Position numbers and translations under genes: made by a program. This document shows positions 1-7,875 of a stretch of DNA of 64,000 bases, piece after piece. The notes under the pieces were generated by a model. That model worked only from the letters and a program-made list of their open reading frames with translations, made no database searches and was not told the DNA's origin. Source of the DNA: Cellulomonas flavigena DSM 20109. GTDB lineage: Bacteria; Actinomycetota; Actinomycetes; Actinomycetales; Cellulomonadaceae. Position 1 is the first letter of the stretch. Each line of letters opens with the position of its first letter. The stretch lies in NCBI RefSeq assembly GCF_000092865.1, contig NC_014151.1, positions 3,534,001 through 3,598,000 of the forward strand. The letters run 5' to 3'.

Positions 1-306
1 GGCCACGGGGCCCAGGAACTCGAGCGCGACCGCGGTGCCCAGCGGCAGGTGGTCGATCGCGACGTAGAAGGCGACGTTCATCCCCGCCAGCACCGCGCCG
101 AACGCGACCGTCACGCGCAGCCGCGCCGGCTCCCACAGCTCGCGCACGCGCCAGGGCCGCCGCCAGGCCAGGAGCACGCCCGCGGCCACGAGGACCCGCA
201 GCCACGCGACCGTCGCGGCCGGCAGCACGCCGAACAGGCCCACCGCGACCGCGGCGCCCACGTACTGCGTCAGGCCCGACAGCACGAACAGCAGGGGCGC
301 GGGCAC
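1..306 (-). CDS. EamA/RhtA-like exporter, 3' end outside window
   Basis: This is the N-terminal 102 residues of an inner-membrane exporter of the EamA (DMT) superfamily; the rest lies beyond base 1. The start is a GTG at 306, chosen because the protein then opens directly with the first membrane helix (VPAPLLFVLSGLTQYVGAA), as RhtA-type threonine/homoserine exporters do. A second hydrophobic helix, a basic loop (WRRPWRVREL), and the stretch GTAVALEFLGPVA, typical of the EamA repeat, follow. The substrate cannot be told from the fragment; amino acid or metabolite efflux is family knowledge. It reads in the same direction as the ABC operon, but it starts 29 nt after the MalG-like stop and looks functionally unrelated. 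Confidence 0.72.
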   Translation of the reverse strand, partial: MPAPLLFVLSGLTQYVGAAVAVGLFGVLPAATVAWLRVLVAAGVLLAWRRPWRVRELWEPARLRVTVAFGAVLAGMNVAFYVAIDHLPLGTAVALEFLGPVA

Positions 307-335
307 GACGCCAGGCTACGTCCGCCCGCCGCACG

Positions 336-1259
336 TCAGCCCTTGACCGACCCCGCGAGCAGACCCCGCACGAAGTACCGCTGCAGCGCCAGGAACACGA
401 TGACCGGCACGACGAGCGCGACGAACGCACCCGCGCTCAGCAGGTGCCACTCGGTGCCACGCGTGCCGGCGAGCTCGGCCACGCGCACGGTCAGCGGCGC
501 GACGTCCTGCGTGCCGCCCGCGAACGTCAGCGCGACGAGCAGGTCGTTCCACACCCACAGGAACTGGAAGATCCCGAAGGACGCGATCGCCGGCACCAGC
601 AGCGGGAACATGATGGAGAAGAAGATCCGCACGTGCCCGGCGCCGTCGACGCGCGCGGCCTCCACGAGCGACGCCGGCACGTCCCGCATGAAGTTGTGCA
701 GCAGGAAGATCGCCAGCGGCAGCGCGAAGATCGAGTGCGAGAGCCACACGGTCCAGAACGTGCCGTCCAGGCCCCACCCCACGTAGGTGCGCAGCAGCGG
801 GATGAGCGTGACCTGGATGGGCACGACCTGCAGCGTGAACACCGCGACGAACAGCAGCCCCCGCCCGCGGAACGGGATCCACGCGAACGCGTACGCCGCC
901 AGGAGAGCCAGGGAGATGGGGATGAGCACGGCGGGGACCGTGATGACGAGGCTGTTGACGAAGAACGTCGCGAGGTTCGTCGACGACCCCGTGAGCACGG
1001 TGGTGTAGTTCTCGAGCGTCGCGCCCGGGCTCGTGAACCACTGCCACCAGCCCGAGGACACGATGTCCTTCTGCGGGCGGAACGACGTGATGAACAGACC
1101 GAGCGTCGGGACGGTCCACAGGACGGCGATGACGATGGCCGCGAACGACGCCCAGGGCGAGCTCAGCCGCCCCTGCGTCTCGACCGCGCGCCGCTCGAGC
1201 CGCGTGAGCTTCTTGCCGCTCCCGGTGTCCACCGTGAGGTCGGTGCTGACGGCGCTCAT
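336..1259 (-). CDS. Sugar ABC transporter permease, MalG/AglG-like
   Basis: Integral membrane subunit (307 aa) of a CUT1-family carbohydrate importer. After a charged N-terminal tail of about 40 residues come six hydrophobic helices. The cytoplasmic EAA loop that docks the ATPase is clear (EAARVDGAGHVRIFFSIMFP, about residue 200). The C-terminus (QRYFVRGLLAGSVKG) is the canonical MalG ending. The ATG at 1259 overlaps the stop of the upstream permease by 4 nt (ATGA), implying translational coupling. No ATPase gene is present; actinobacterial CUT1 systems usually share one encoded elsewhere (MsiK), so this is expected. Similarity in style to the alpha-glucoside AglG proteins is an inference; maltodextrin or other glucosides are alternatives. 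Confidence 0.92.
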   Translation of the reverse strand: MSAVSTDLTVDTGSGKKLTRLERRAVETQGRLSSPWASFAAIVIAVLWTVPTLGLFITSFRPQKDIVSSGWWQWFTSPGATLENYTTVLTGSSTNLATFFVNSLVITVPAVLIPISLALLAAYAFAWIPFRGRGLLFVAVFTLQVVPIQVTLIPLLRTYVGWGLDGTFWTVWLSHSIFALPLAIFLLHNFMRDVPASLVEAARVDGAGHVRIFFSIMFPLLVPAIASFGIFQFLWVWNDLLVALTFAGGTQDVAPLTVRVAELAGTRGTEWHLLSAGAFVALVVPVIVFLALQRYFVRGLLAGSVKG

Positions 1260-2287
1260 CGGATCTCCTCCGCCTGACGCAGCTGGCGCACGTTGTACGC
1301 GATGATCGGGATGACGAGGACGAACAGGATGACGGCGAGGGCCGCACCCAGGCCGGCGTTCCGTTGCGTGAAGCTCTGCCGGTAGAACTCGAACGCGACG
1401 ACCGACGTCTCGAAGTTGCCGCCGGTCATGGTGCGGACGATGTCGAAGACCTTGAGCGTGCCCATGGCGATCGTCGTGAGGACCACCACGAGCGCGGGCC
1501 GGATGCTCGGGACGGTGATGAAGCGGAACATCCGCAGGCCCCCGAGCCCGTCGAGGCGGGCCGCCTCGACGATGTCGTCCGGGATCGCCTTGATCGCCGC
1601 CGACAGCACCGTCATCGCGAACCCGGCCTGGATCCACACCATGACGACCAGCAGGAACAGGGTGTTGAGCGGCGGGTCGATGAGGAACTGCTGCGGCGGC
1701 AGCCCGATCCACACGAGCACCTGGTTGATGAGACCGACCTGCGCGGGCTGGTTCTCCGCCGGCACGTTCTCGAGCACCGGGCGGTACTCGTAGACGAACT
1801 TCCAGATGATCGACGCGCCGACCATCGAGATCGACATCGGCAGGAAGACGAGGGTCTTGGCGAAGCGCTCGAAGCGCGTGCGGTCGACGAGCACGGCGTA
1901 GACCAGCCCGATGAACGTCGCCACGACCGGCACCACGAACACCCACACCGCGGTGTTGCGCAGCACGATCTGGAACTCGTTCTGCGTCAGGGCCTGCGCG
2001 TAGTTGTCGAGGCCGACGAAGTTGCGGCCCGTCCGGTCGTGGAACGACGTGCGGATCGTCTCGATCGCGGGCCAGACGAGCCCGAAGCACATCATGACGA
2101 CGGCCGGGCCCAGGAAGAGCGCCGCGACGCTCCAGGCCGGCAGCCGCCGGATCTTCTCCCCCGCCAGGAGCACCAGGCCCATGACGAGGACGAACAGCAC
2201 GACCGCGAAGGCCATGAGGAAGAGCTTCTCCGCAGGCGAGTCCGCCTGCAGCATCCAGTCGGGCAGCTGCTCCACGAGCCGGTCCAC
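1256..2287 (-). CDS. Sugar ABC transporter permease, MalF/AglF-like
   Basis: Membrane subunit (343 aa) that pairs with the MalG-like protein to form the translocation channel. It carries an extra N-terminal segment of about 75 residues, including a hydrophobic helix (residues about 20-42), before the usual six-helix core, as in AglF-type permeases. The motif NFVGLDNYAQAL precedes the core, and the EAA loop EAARLDGLGGLRMFRFITVP lies near residue 240. Stop and next start overlap. A strong hairpin separates it from the binding-protein gene upstream, so it is probably expressed at a lower level than that gene. Substrate assignment to alpha-glucosides rests on the resemblance of the whole set to AglEFG and is moderate. 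Confidence 0.92.
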   Translation of the reverse strand: MDRLVEQLPDWMLQADSPAEKLFLMAFAVVLFVLVMGLVLLAGEKIRRLPAWSVAALFLGPAVVMMCFGLVWPAIETIRTSFHDRTGRNFVGLDNYAQALTQNEFQIVLRNTAVWVFVVPVVATFIGLVYAVLVDRTRFERFAKTLVFLPMSISMVGASIIWKFVYEYRPVLENVPAENQPAQVGLINQVLVWIGLPPQQFLIDPPLNTLFLLVVMVWIQAGFAMTVLSAAIKAIPDDIVEAARLDGLGGLRMFRFITVPSIRPALVVVLTTIAMGTLKVFDIVRTMTGGNFETSVVAFEFYRQSFTQRNAGLGAALAVILFVLVIPIIAYNVRQLRQAEEIR

Positions 2288-2358
2288 GTGTTGCCTCCGG
2301 AGGACGGTGCCGGCAGGTGGCCGGCAGGGCGGTGCGGCGGGGGGCGAGGGGCGCGCAA

Positions 2359-2385
2359 GGGCCCGCCCGGCGTGCGGGCGGGCCC
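2359..2385 (-). terminator. Hairpin within ABC operon (attenuating terminator)
   Basis: Perfect 11-bp GC stem (2359-2369 with 2375-2385) and a 5-nt loop, 46 nt downstream of the binding-protein stop and 72 nt before the MalF-like start. There is no U-tract, which is normal for high-GC actinobacteria. Its place fits partial termination or mRNA protection that keeps the binding protein in excess over the permeases. Confidence 0.6.
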
Positions 2386-2430
2386 CTGCGTCCGCGGCGC
2401 CGGCGGGTCAGCCGGCACCGCGGACGGTCG

Positions 2431-3825
2431 TCAGGACGACGGCCAGGCGCCCTCGATGGCGTCGAGGACGGCCGCGTCGTCCTTGTCGTTGGCGATCCAC
2501 GCCGTCATCTCGGTCCAGAACGCGCCTGCACCGACGGCGGCCGGCATGAGGTCGGACGCGTCGAAGCGGAACTCCTGCGAGGTGTCGCTCAGCAGCGTGG
2601 CCGACAGCTGGTCGATCTCCGACGTGAGGTTCTCCGGGTCCAGGCCGCTGTTGGCCGACACCCAGCCGCCGCCGGGCGTGGCGATCGCCTTGGCGTTGTT
2701 CCACTCCGGCGACGCGAGGAACGCCTGGAACGCCGCCACCTCGGGACGGTCGGAGAAGGCCGCCGCGAACTCGCCGCCACCGAGCAGCGGGCGCGTCTCG
2801 GTGTCCGGGCCGGGCAGGTAGAACGCGAACACGTCGCCGTCCTCGGCGACCGTCGTGCCCTCGGGGAAGTTCGCCGCGTAGAACGAGGCCTGGCGGTGCA
2901 TGAAGCACAGGCCGTTCGTGACGATCGGCAGACCGCCGTCCTGGAACGTGGTCGACGCGATCGACGAGACGTCGCCGAGGCCGCCGTTGACGTAGTCGGG
3001 GTTCTTGAGGATCGAGCCGACCTCGCCGAGGGCCGTGGCGATCTGCGGGTCGTTGAACGGGATCTCGTGGTTGACCCACTGGTCGTAGACGTCACCGCCG
3101 GCGGTGCGCAGCACGAGGTCCTCGAGCCAGTCGGTCGCGGGCCAGCCGGTGGCGTCGCCGGAGCCGATGCCCGCGCACCACGGCTTCTTGCCCTCGGCCG
3201 CGTGGTCCTCGACGATCTGGTCGGACAGCGCGACGAGGTCGTCCCACGTCTCGGGGATCTCGTAGCCGTTCTCCTCGAAGACGGCCGGCGAGTACCAGAC
3301 GAACGACTTCACGTTCGCGCCCAGCGGGGCCGCGTAGAACGTGCCGTCGACCGTCCCGTAGCCCTTCCAGGACTCCGCGTAGTACTCCTCGACGTTCGCG
3401 ACCGTGCCCTCGGAGGCGGGGACGATCTGGTCGGGGAAGTCCTCGACGATCGTCTGCAGCAGGCCGGGCTGCGGGATGTACGCGATGTCGGGCGGGTTGC
3501 CGGCCTCGAGCCGGACGAGGAGCTGCGCCTCGAACTCCTTCGAGCCCTCGTAGACGACCGTGGCGCCGGTGCAGTCCTCGAACGGCTTGTAGGAGTCGAT
3601 GTGGGGCTGGTCCTCGGGGGCGACGATCGAGGTGTAGACGGTCACCTCGGTCCCCTCGAGGTCACCGTACTGCTCGTACGCCTCGCAGTCGGCCGACGCG
3701 TTGTCGTCGCCGCCGCCCGTGCCCCCGTCGCCCGAGTCCCCGCTCGAGCAGGCCGTGAGCACGAGGCCCAGGCCGGCGACGGATGCGGCGAGAGCGAGTC
3801 CACGCCGCCGATGGATGCGCTTCAT
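2431..3825 (-). CDS. Sugar-binding lipoprotein of ABC transporter (AglE-like)
   Basis: Extracytoplasmic solute-binding protein of SBP family 1 (464 aa). The start at 3825 follows a GGAGG ribosome site and gives a type II signal peptide: basic MKRIHRRR, hydrophobic core, and lipobox LTAC with the lipidated Cys at residue 26, followed by a Ser/Gly/Asp linker. The mature part has the typical opening VTVYTSIVAPEDQPHI, the motif EAQLLVRLEAGNPPDIAYIP, and aromatic residues in the later lobe expected for sugar stacking. It is the first gene of the operon and captures the ligand for the two permeases. The close resemblance to AglE-type alpha-glucoside receptors is my reading and should be tested against cellobiose or maltodextrin receptors. 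Confidence 0.93.
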   Translation of the reverse strand: MKRIHRRRGLALAASVAGLGLVLTACSSGDSGDGGTGGGDDNASADCEAYEQYGDLEGTEVTVYTSIVAPEDQPHIDSYKPFEDCTGATVVYEGSKEFEAQLLVRLEAGNPPDIAYIPQPGLLQTIVEDFPDQIVPASEGTVANVEEYYAESWKGYGTVDGTFYAAPLGANVKSFVWYSPAVFEENGYEIPETWDDLVALSDQIVEDHAAEGKKPWCAGIGSGDATGWPATDWLEDLVLRTAGGDVYDQWVNHEIPFNDPQIATALGEVGSILKNPDYVNGGLGDVSSIASTTFQDGGLPIVTNGLCFMHRQASFYAANFPEGTTVAEDGDVFAFYLPGPDTETRPLLGGGEFAAAFSDRPEVAAFQAFLASPEWNNAKAIATPGGGWVSANSGLDPENLTSEIDQLSATLLSDTSQEFRFDASDLMPAAVGAGAFWTEMTAWIANDKDDAAVLDAIEGAWPSS

Positions 3826-3899
3826 GGGTAGACCTCCACGTCTTCGTGGTCGTGGCTCGTCGGCTCGCGACGGGCTCCTGTCGGGAACGACACAAGTAC

Positions 3900-3927
3900 G
3901 TTTCAGCAACCGTTGCAACACCGAAAC
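3900..3927. promoter_or_regulatory. Putative LacI-family operator upstream of sugar ABC operon
   Basis: Dyad centred on GCAACCGTTGC (3906-3916), flanked by GTTTC at 3900 and GAAAC at 3923, 75-102 nt before the binding-protein ATG. LacI-family regulators of sugar importers favour TTGCAA/GTTTC-like half-sites around a central CG. No regulator gene is nearby, so this is inferred. Confidence 0.45.
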
Positions 3928-3938
3928 ACGGCCGAAGC

Positions 3939-3996
3939 GGTCACGATCGGGTCACGACGAGAAGGTTGGGTCACGAACCCACCGGGAAGGTCACGA
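3939..3996. repeat. Four GGTCACGA direct repeats before sugar ABC operon
   Basis: Identical octamers GGTCACGA start at 3939, 3950, 3969 and 3989. The steps of 11, 19 and 20 nt place them on nearly one face of the helix. They lie 114-171 nt upstream of the binding-protein start and downstream of the HAD gene stop, so they most likely belong to transporter control. Confidence 0.6.
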
Positions 3997-4057
3997 ACGG
4001 GTGCGGATCGTCACCGTGCGTCGTCGCCCCGGCGTCGCGCCGACGGCTCGCCCCGCG

Positions 4058-4855
4058 TCACACCAGGACGCGTCGCAGCACCGCGACGGCGCCGTCGTCC
4101 TCGATCGTGCCCGTGACCTCGTCCGCCGCCGCCCGCACCACGTCGAGCGCGTGCCCCATCGCCACGCCGCACGCCGCCCAGCGCAGCATCTCGACGTCGT
4201 TCTCGCCGTCGCCCAGCGCCAGGGTCGCGAAGGGCTCGACGCCCAGGTCGCGGCGCACCTCCTCGAGCGCGGACGCCTTCGACACGCCCCCGGGCGCCAG
4301 GTCGAGCCACGCGCTCCAGCCGACGGCGTACGACACCTCGTGCAGGCCGACGCGCTCGACGATCTCGTGGAACTCCTCGGGCGTGCTCTGCGGTGCACGG
4401 ATGATCACGCGCGTCACCGGCGCGGCCGCGAGCTCGTCGAAGGGCACGACGGTGTGCTCGCCGCTGAGCTCGTGCTGCGGGAACGGCGCGGACACCCGGA
4501 AGCCGACGCCCAGGTCCTCCACCGCGTACAGCGCGTCGGGCAGCTCCATCGCGATGGCGCGCAGCGCAGGGCCGGGGTCGAAGGTCACCGACCGCGCGAC
4601 GCTCCACCCGTCCTCGGCGTCGGGGTCGAGGCGCACCGTCACGGCACCGTTGGAGCACACCGCCCACCCGTGCGTCAGCCCCAGGTCGTGCGCCACCGCG
4701 ACCGCGGAGTGCGCCGCCCGGCCCGTCGCGAGCACCACGTGCACACCGGCCTCCACGAGGTCGGTGACGCCCCGGCGCACGTCGTCGCTGATGACGCCGT
4801 CGTACGACATGAGCGTGCCGTCGACGTCGAGGGCGACGAGCCGGTGCCTGCTCAC
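4058..4855 (-). CDS. HAD-superfamily phosphatase, Cof/IIB type
   Basis: Soluble 265-aa hydrolase. The GTG at 4855 was chosen because it places motif I (LDVDGTL, nucleophile Asp10 and acid Asp12) at the N-terminus and overlaps the serS stop by 4 nt (GTGA). Motif II lies in VVLATGR, and the last motif ([13 protein letters not shown]) is complete, so the enzyme should be active. The large cap between motifs II and III is of the IIB (Cof) kind, which acts on small phosphorylated metabolites such as sugar phosphates or nucleotides. The true substrate is unknown. Linkage to serS is translational coupling by position and does not imply a role in tRNA charging. Confidence 0.88.
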   Translation of the reverse strand: MSRHRLVALDVDGTLMSYDGVISDDVRRGVTDLVEAGVHVVLATGRAAHSAVAVAHDLGLTHGWAVCSNGAVTVRLDPDAEDGWSVARSVTFDPGPALRAIAMELPDALYAVEDLGVGFRVSAPFPQHELSGEHTVVPFDELAAAPVTRVIIRAPQSTPEEFHEIVERVGLHEVSYAVGWSAWLDLAPGGVSKASALEEVRRDLGVEPFATLALGDGENDVEMLRWAACGVAMGHALDVVRAAADEVTGTIEDDGAVAVLRRVLV

Positions 4856-6138
4856 CGGACCGGCTCCAGGACCTCGAGGCCGCCCAGGTAGGGCCGCAGG
4901 CCCTCGGGCACCCGCACCGACCCGTCCGCCTGCTGGTGGTTCTCGAGGATCGCCACGATCCAGCGCGTCGTGCCGAGCGTGCCGTTGAGCGTCGCGACGG
5001 TCCGCGTGCCGTCGTCCGTGCGCTCGCGCACCCCGAGGCGGCGGGCCTGGAAGGTCGTGCAGTTCGACGTCGACGAGACCTCCATCCACCGCTGCTGGCT
5101 GGGCAGCCACGCCTCGCAGTCGAACTTGCGCGCGGCGCTCGACCCGAGGTCGCCGGCGGCGGTGTCGATGACGCGGTACGGCAGGTCGACGAGCGCGAGC
5201 ATCTCCTTCTCCAGGTCGAGGATGCGGCGGTGCTCGGCGGCGGCGTCCTCGGGGCGCGTCCAGACGAACGCCTCGACCTTGTGGAACTGGTGGACGCGGA
5301 TGATGCCGCGGGTGTCCTTGCCGTACGAGCCGGCCTCGCGCCGGTAGCACGCGCTCCACCCGGCGTACCGCAGCGGGCCGCCCGTCAGGTCGACGATCTC
5401 GTTCGCGTGGTAGCCCGCGAGCGCGACCTCGCTGGTCCCCACGAGGTACAGGTCGTCGGCCTCGAGGCGGTAGATCTCGTCGGCGTGCGCACCGAGGAAC
5501 CCGGTGCCGGCCATCACCTCGGGCTTGACGAGGGTCGGCGTGATCGTCGGGACGAAGCCGTGGCGCGTCGCGAGGTCCATCGCCGCGTTGAGCAGCGCGA
5601 GCTCGAGGCGCGCGCCGACGCCGGTGAGGAAGTAGAACCGCGACCCCGAGACCTTCGCGCCGCGCTCGGTGTCGATCGCGCGCAGGCCCTCGCCCAGGTC
5701 GAGATGGTCCTTGACGACGAAGTCGGGCCCGTACTCGGCGGCGAGGTCGCGCGGGGTGCCGACGTGCTCGAGCACGACGTAGTCGTCCTCGCCGCCGCTG
5801 GGCACGCCCTCCTCGATGACGTTGCCGATGCGCCGGGCGAGCTCGGTCGCGCGCTCGGCTGCCGCGTCGGCGTCCGCCTGCAGCGCCTTGACGCGCGCGG
5901 CGAGGTCCTTGGTGTGCGCGAGCAGCGCCTGCTTCTCGTCGCCCGACGCCTGCGCGACCTGCTTGCCGAGGGACTTCTGCTCGGCCCGCAGGGTCTCGTA
6001 CCCGGTGAGGGCGGAGCGGCGGCGCGCGTCCGCGTCGAGCACCTCGTCGACGAGGTGCGGGTCCTCCCCGCGCGCCACCTGGCTGGCGCGCACGACGTCC
6101 GGGTCCTGACGCAGGAGCTGCAGATCGATCACCTGCAC
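4852..6138 (-). CDS. serS: Seryl-tRNA synthetase
   Basis: Cytoplasmic class II aminoacyl-tRNA synthetase (428 aa, normal length) that charges tRNA-Ser, and tRNA-Sec where present. The N-terminal 30-110 region is the charged, Ala/Glu/Lys-rich antiparallel coiled coil that grips the tRNA long arm. Motif 2 appears as [19 protein letters not shown] with the following HQFHKVE, and motif 3 near the C-terminus is intact. The start [20 protein letters not shown] is the family standard. Upstream lies a 338-bp divergent gap filled with repeats; no T-box-like leader was recognised. It is followed without a gap by the HAD gene, and pheA lies close by, an arrangement also known from other actinobacteria. 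Confidence 0.98.
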   Translation of the reverse strand: MQVIDLQLLRQDPDVVRASQVARGEDPHLVDEVLDADARRRSALTGYETLRAEQKSLGKQVAQASGDEKQALLAHTKDLAARVKALQADADAAAERATELARRIGNVIEEGVPSGGEDDYVVLEHVGTPRDLAAEYGPDFVVKDHLDLGEGLRAIDTERGAKVSGSRFYFLTGVGARLELALLNAAMDLATRHGFVPTITPTLVKPEVMAGTGFLGAHADEIYRLEADDLYLVGTSEVALAGYHANEIVDLTGGPLRYAGWSACYRREAGSYGKDTRGIIRVHQFHKVEAFVWTRPEDAAAEHRRILDLEKEMLALVDLPYRVIDTAAGDLGSSAARKFDCEAWLPSQQRWMEVSSTSNCTTFQARRLGVRERTDDGTRTVATLNGTLGTTRWIVAILENHQQADGSVRVPEGLRPYLGGLEVLEPVR

Positions 6139-6210
6139 GACCCTACCGACCTCGCACCGTCCCGCTCGCCCCCATTCCGGACGTCACCCACCCCGCCCGG
6201 CCCGCACCCC

Positions 6211-6421
6211 GCCGACCGGAACACCACTCACCGACCCGCTCCCGAGTCGAGGACTCACGTTCCGATCGCCGCCGCACCACCACCCCGCCGACCGGAACCT
6301 GACTCACCGTCCGGGGCACGACCCGGTGACCCACGTTCCGCTCGGCGCGCAGCTCCTTCGCCGAGCGGAACGTGGCTCACCGCTCGCGGCCGGATCCGGG
6401 GAGTCAGGTTCCGGTCGGCGG
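6211..6421. repeat. Nested inverted-repeat element, family 1 (six units)
   Basis: The serS/lipid kinase divergent gap (6139-6476, no gene) holds six units of consensus GCCGASCGGAACVTGRSTCA in alternating orientation, near 6211 (+), 6248 (-), 6287 (+), 6324 (-), 6361 (+) and 6399 (-). Units 3 and 6 pair perfectly over about 20 bp (6285-6305 with 6401-6421) and enclose units 4 and 5, which pair over 20 nt with one mismatch. Promoters of both flanking genes must lie in or beside it. The same unit recurs at 25.4 kb. Confidence 0.8.
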
Positions 6422-6476
6422 GTGGTGGGTGGGCGCCGACCTGCGGCGGGGCCCCGAGGGCCGTAGATTGCGCCGC

Positions 6477-7616
6477 ATGACGTGGGTCGCGTGGGTCGCC
6501 GTGGTGGCGGGGGTGCTGGCGCTCGTCGCCGTCGGGCTGGGCCTGTGGGTCTGGCGGCAGCAGCGGGCGCTGGGGGCGCGGGTCTCGCCCGCCGCACCGG
6601 CCGCGACGGAGGCGGTCGACCGGCCGGCGGGCCAGCTCGTCGCGTTCGTCGCCAACCCGTCGAAGCCCGACGTGGCGGACCTGCGCGCCGCGGTCCGCAA
6701 GGCCGCCGCCGAGCAGTACCTGCCGGAGCCGCTGTGGCTCGAGACGACCGTGGAGGACCCGGGCGTCGGGCAGGCGCGCGAGGCCGTGGAGAAGGGCGCC
6801 GACCTCGTCGTCGCCGTCGGCGGCGACGGCACGGTGCGCGCGGTCGCCGAGGCGCTCGCCGGCACGGGCGTGCCCATGGGCCTGATGCCGCTGGGCACGG
6901 GCAACCTGCTGGCACGCAACCTCGACGTGCCGGTCGGCGACCCGCTGGCGGCGCTGCAGCTCGCGCTCGACGGCGTCGACAAGCCGATCGACGTCGGCTG
7001 GCTGCGCGTCGAGCGGTGGGAGTCGCAGATGGACGACGACATCGCCGAGGCCGCCGACGACCTGCCGGACGACACCGACGTGCCGCGCGACCACATCTTC
7101 CTCGTCATCGCAGGCCTCGGGTTCGACGCCGCGATGGTGGCCGACGCCGACGACGAGCTCAAGGCCAAGGTCGGCTGGATCGCCTACTTCATGGCCGGCG
7201 TGCGACACCTCCACGGGCGCCGCCTGCGCGTCCGCCTGACCCTGGACGACCACCCCCCGCAGCAGCTGCGCGCGCGCAGCCTGCTCGTCGGCAACTGCGG
7301 GCGCCTGCCCGGCGGCATCACGCTGCTGCCCGACGCGGTCCTCGACGACGGTGTGCTCGACATCGCGTCGATCGACACGCGCGGCGGGATCGCCGGATGG
7401 GCGCAGCTCTTCGGCGAGGTCGTGCTGCAGGGCGTCGGGGTGCGCAACGAGTCGGCCGCGAAGATCGGGCGCATCGACCACGCGCGCGCCCGCCGGGCGC
7501 GCATCCAGGTGGCGGGCGGGGAGCACGTGCAGGTCGACGGGGACATCGTCGGCCGCGCGAGCGAGGTCACGGCCCGCGTCGACCCCGCTGCCCTCGTGGT
7601 GCGCGTCGCGGGCTGA
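6477..7616 (+). CDS. Diacylglycerol/lipid kinase family protein
   Basis: Membrane-attached lipid kinase of the DAGK catalytic (DgkB/YegS/LCB5) family, 379 aa. One N-terminal membrane helix (residues 3-26) precedes the catalytic domain. The nucleotide-binding signature AVGGDGTVRAV has GGDGT at 115-119 and is followed by LMPLGTGNLLARNL. The C-terminal beta-sandwich includes RARSLLVGNCGRLPGG. Family members phosphorylate diacylglycerol or related lipids; the exact lipid is not known. The ATG at 6477 starts just before the helix and has no strong ribosome site, so a leaderless or weakly initiated message is possible. It is transcribed divergently from serS and convergent with the small HU-like gene. 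Confidence 0.88.
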   Translation: MTWVAWVAVVAGVLALVAVGLGLWVWRQQRALGARVSPAAPAATEAVDRPAGQLVAFVANPSKPDVADLRAAVRKAAAEQYLPEPLWLETTVEDPGVGQAREAVEKGADLVVAVGGDGTVRAVAEALAGTGVPMGLMPLGTGNLLARNLDVPVGDPLAALQLALDGVDKPIDVGWLRVERWESQMDDDIAEAADDLPDDTDVPRDHIFLVIAGLGFDAAMVADADDELKAKVGWIAYFMAGVRHLHGRRLRVRLTLDDHPPQQLRARSLLVGNCGRLPGGITLLPDAVLDDGVLDIASIDTRGGIAGWAQLFGEVVLQGVGVRNESAAKIGRIDHARARRARIQVAGGEHVQVDGDIVGRASEVTARVDPAALVVRVAG

Positions 7617-7654
7617 GCGCCGGGCGCCGCCCCGCCCGCGACCCGCCGGCCGCG

Positions 7655-7795
7655 TCAGCCGGCCTTCGCCGGCCGGAGCTCCGCCTCGCTGGAGACCGCC
7701 TCGATGAGGTCCGTCTTGTTCATGGCCGACGCCCCCGGCGCCAGCCCCACGACCAGCAGGCCGGCGGCCACCAGCACACCCACGGTTCGCCTCAT
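7655..7795 (-). CDS. Small secreted peptide with HU-like head
   Basis: A 46-residue product with a good ribosome site (GAGGGAG, 4 nt before the ATG). Residues 1-24 form a clean signal peptide (MRRT, hydrophobic core, cleavage after ASA). The remaining 22 residues (MNKTDLIEAVSSEAELRPA then KAG) read like the first helix of the DNA-binding protein HU, then stop. There is no room for a hidden continuation: only 38 nt separate it from the convergent kinase gene, and its last codons form a hairpin. It may be a decayed secreted HU-like gene or a real small peptide; function unknown. Confidence 0.55.
   Translation of the reverse strand: MRRTVGVLVAAGLLVVGLAPGASAMNKTDLIEAVSSEAELRPAKAG
7658..7673. terminator. 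Bidirectional hairpin between convergent genes
   Basis: Perfect 6-bp GCCGGC stem around a CTTC loop, with the UUCG-like tetraloop context that stabilises RNA hairpins. It lies 42 nt after the lipid kinase stop and inside the last codons of the convergent small peptide gene, so both transcripts could end here. Confidence 0.5.
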
Positions 7796-7812
7796 GTCGC
7801 TCCCTCGCGTCA

Positions 7813-7845
7813 CGTGCCCGGCCCCGCGCCGGGCGTGCGGGCACG
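7813..7845 (-). terminator. Hairpin downstream of pheA
   Basis: Arms CGTGCCCG (7813-7820) and CGGGCACG (7838-7845) enclose an inner GCCC/GGGC pairing. The structure begins 31 nt after the pheA stop and precedes the start of the small secreted peptide gene, fitting the end of the GT2-membrane protein-pheA transcript. Confidence 0.5.
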
Positions 7846-7875
7846 CTAGCGGGCGCCGCGCCGGGGTGTCACGCC

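Noticed and set aside
6139..6476. T-box or other riboswitch leader of serS
   Set aside because: No T-box sequence or specifier structure is visible; the region is explained by the repeat element. T-box control of serS is uncommon in this group.
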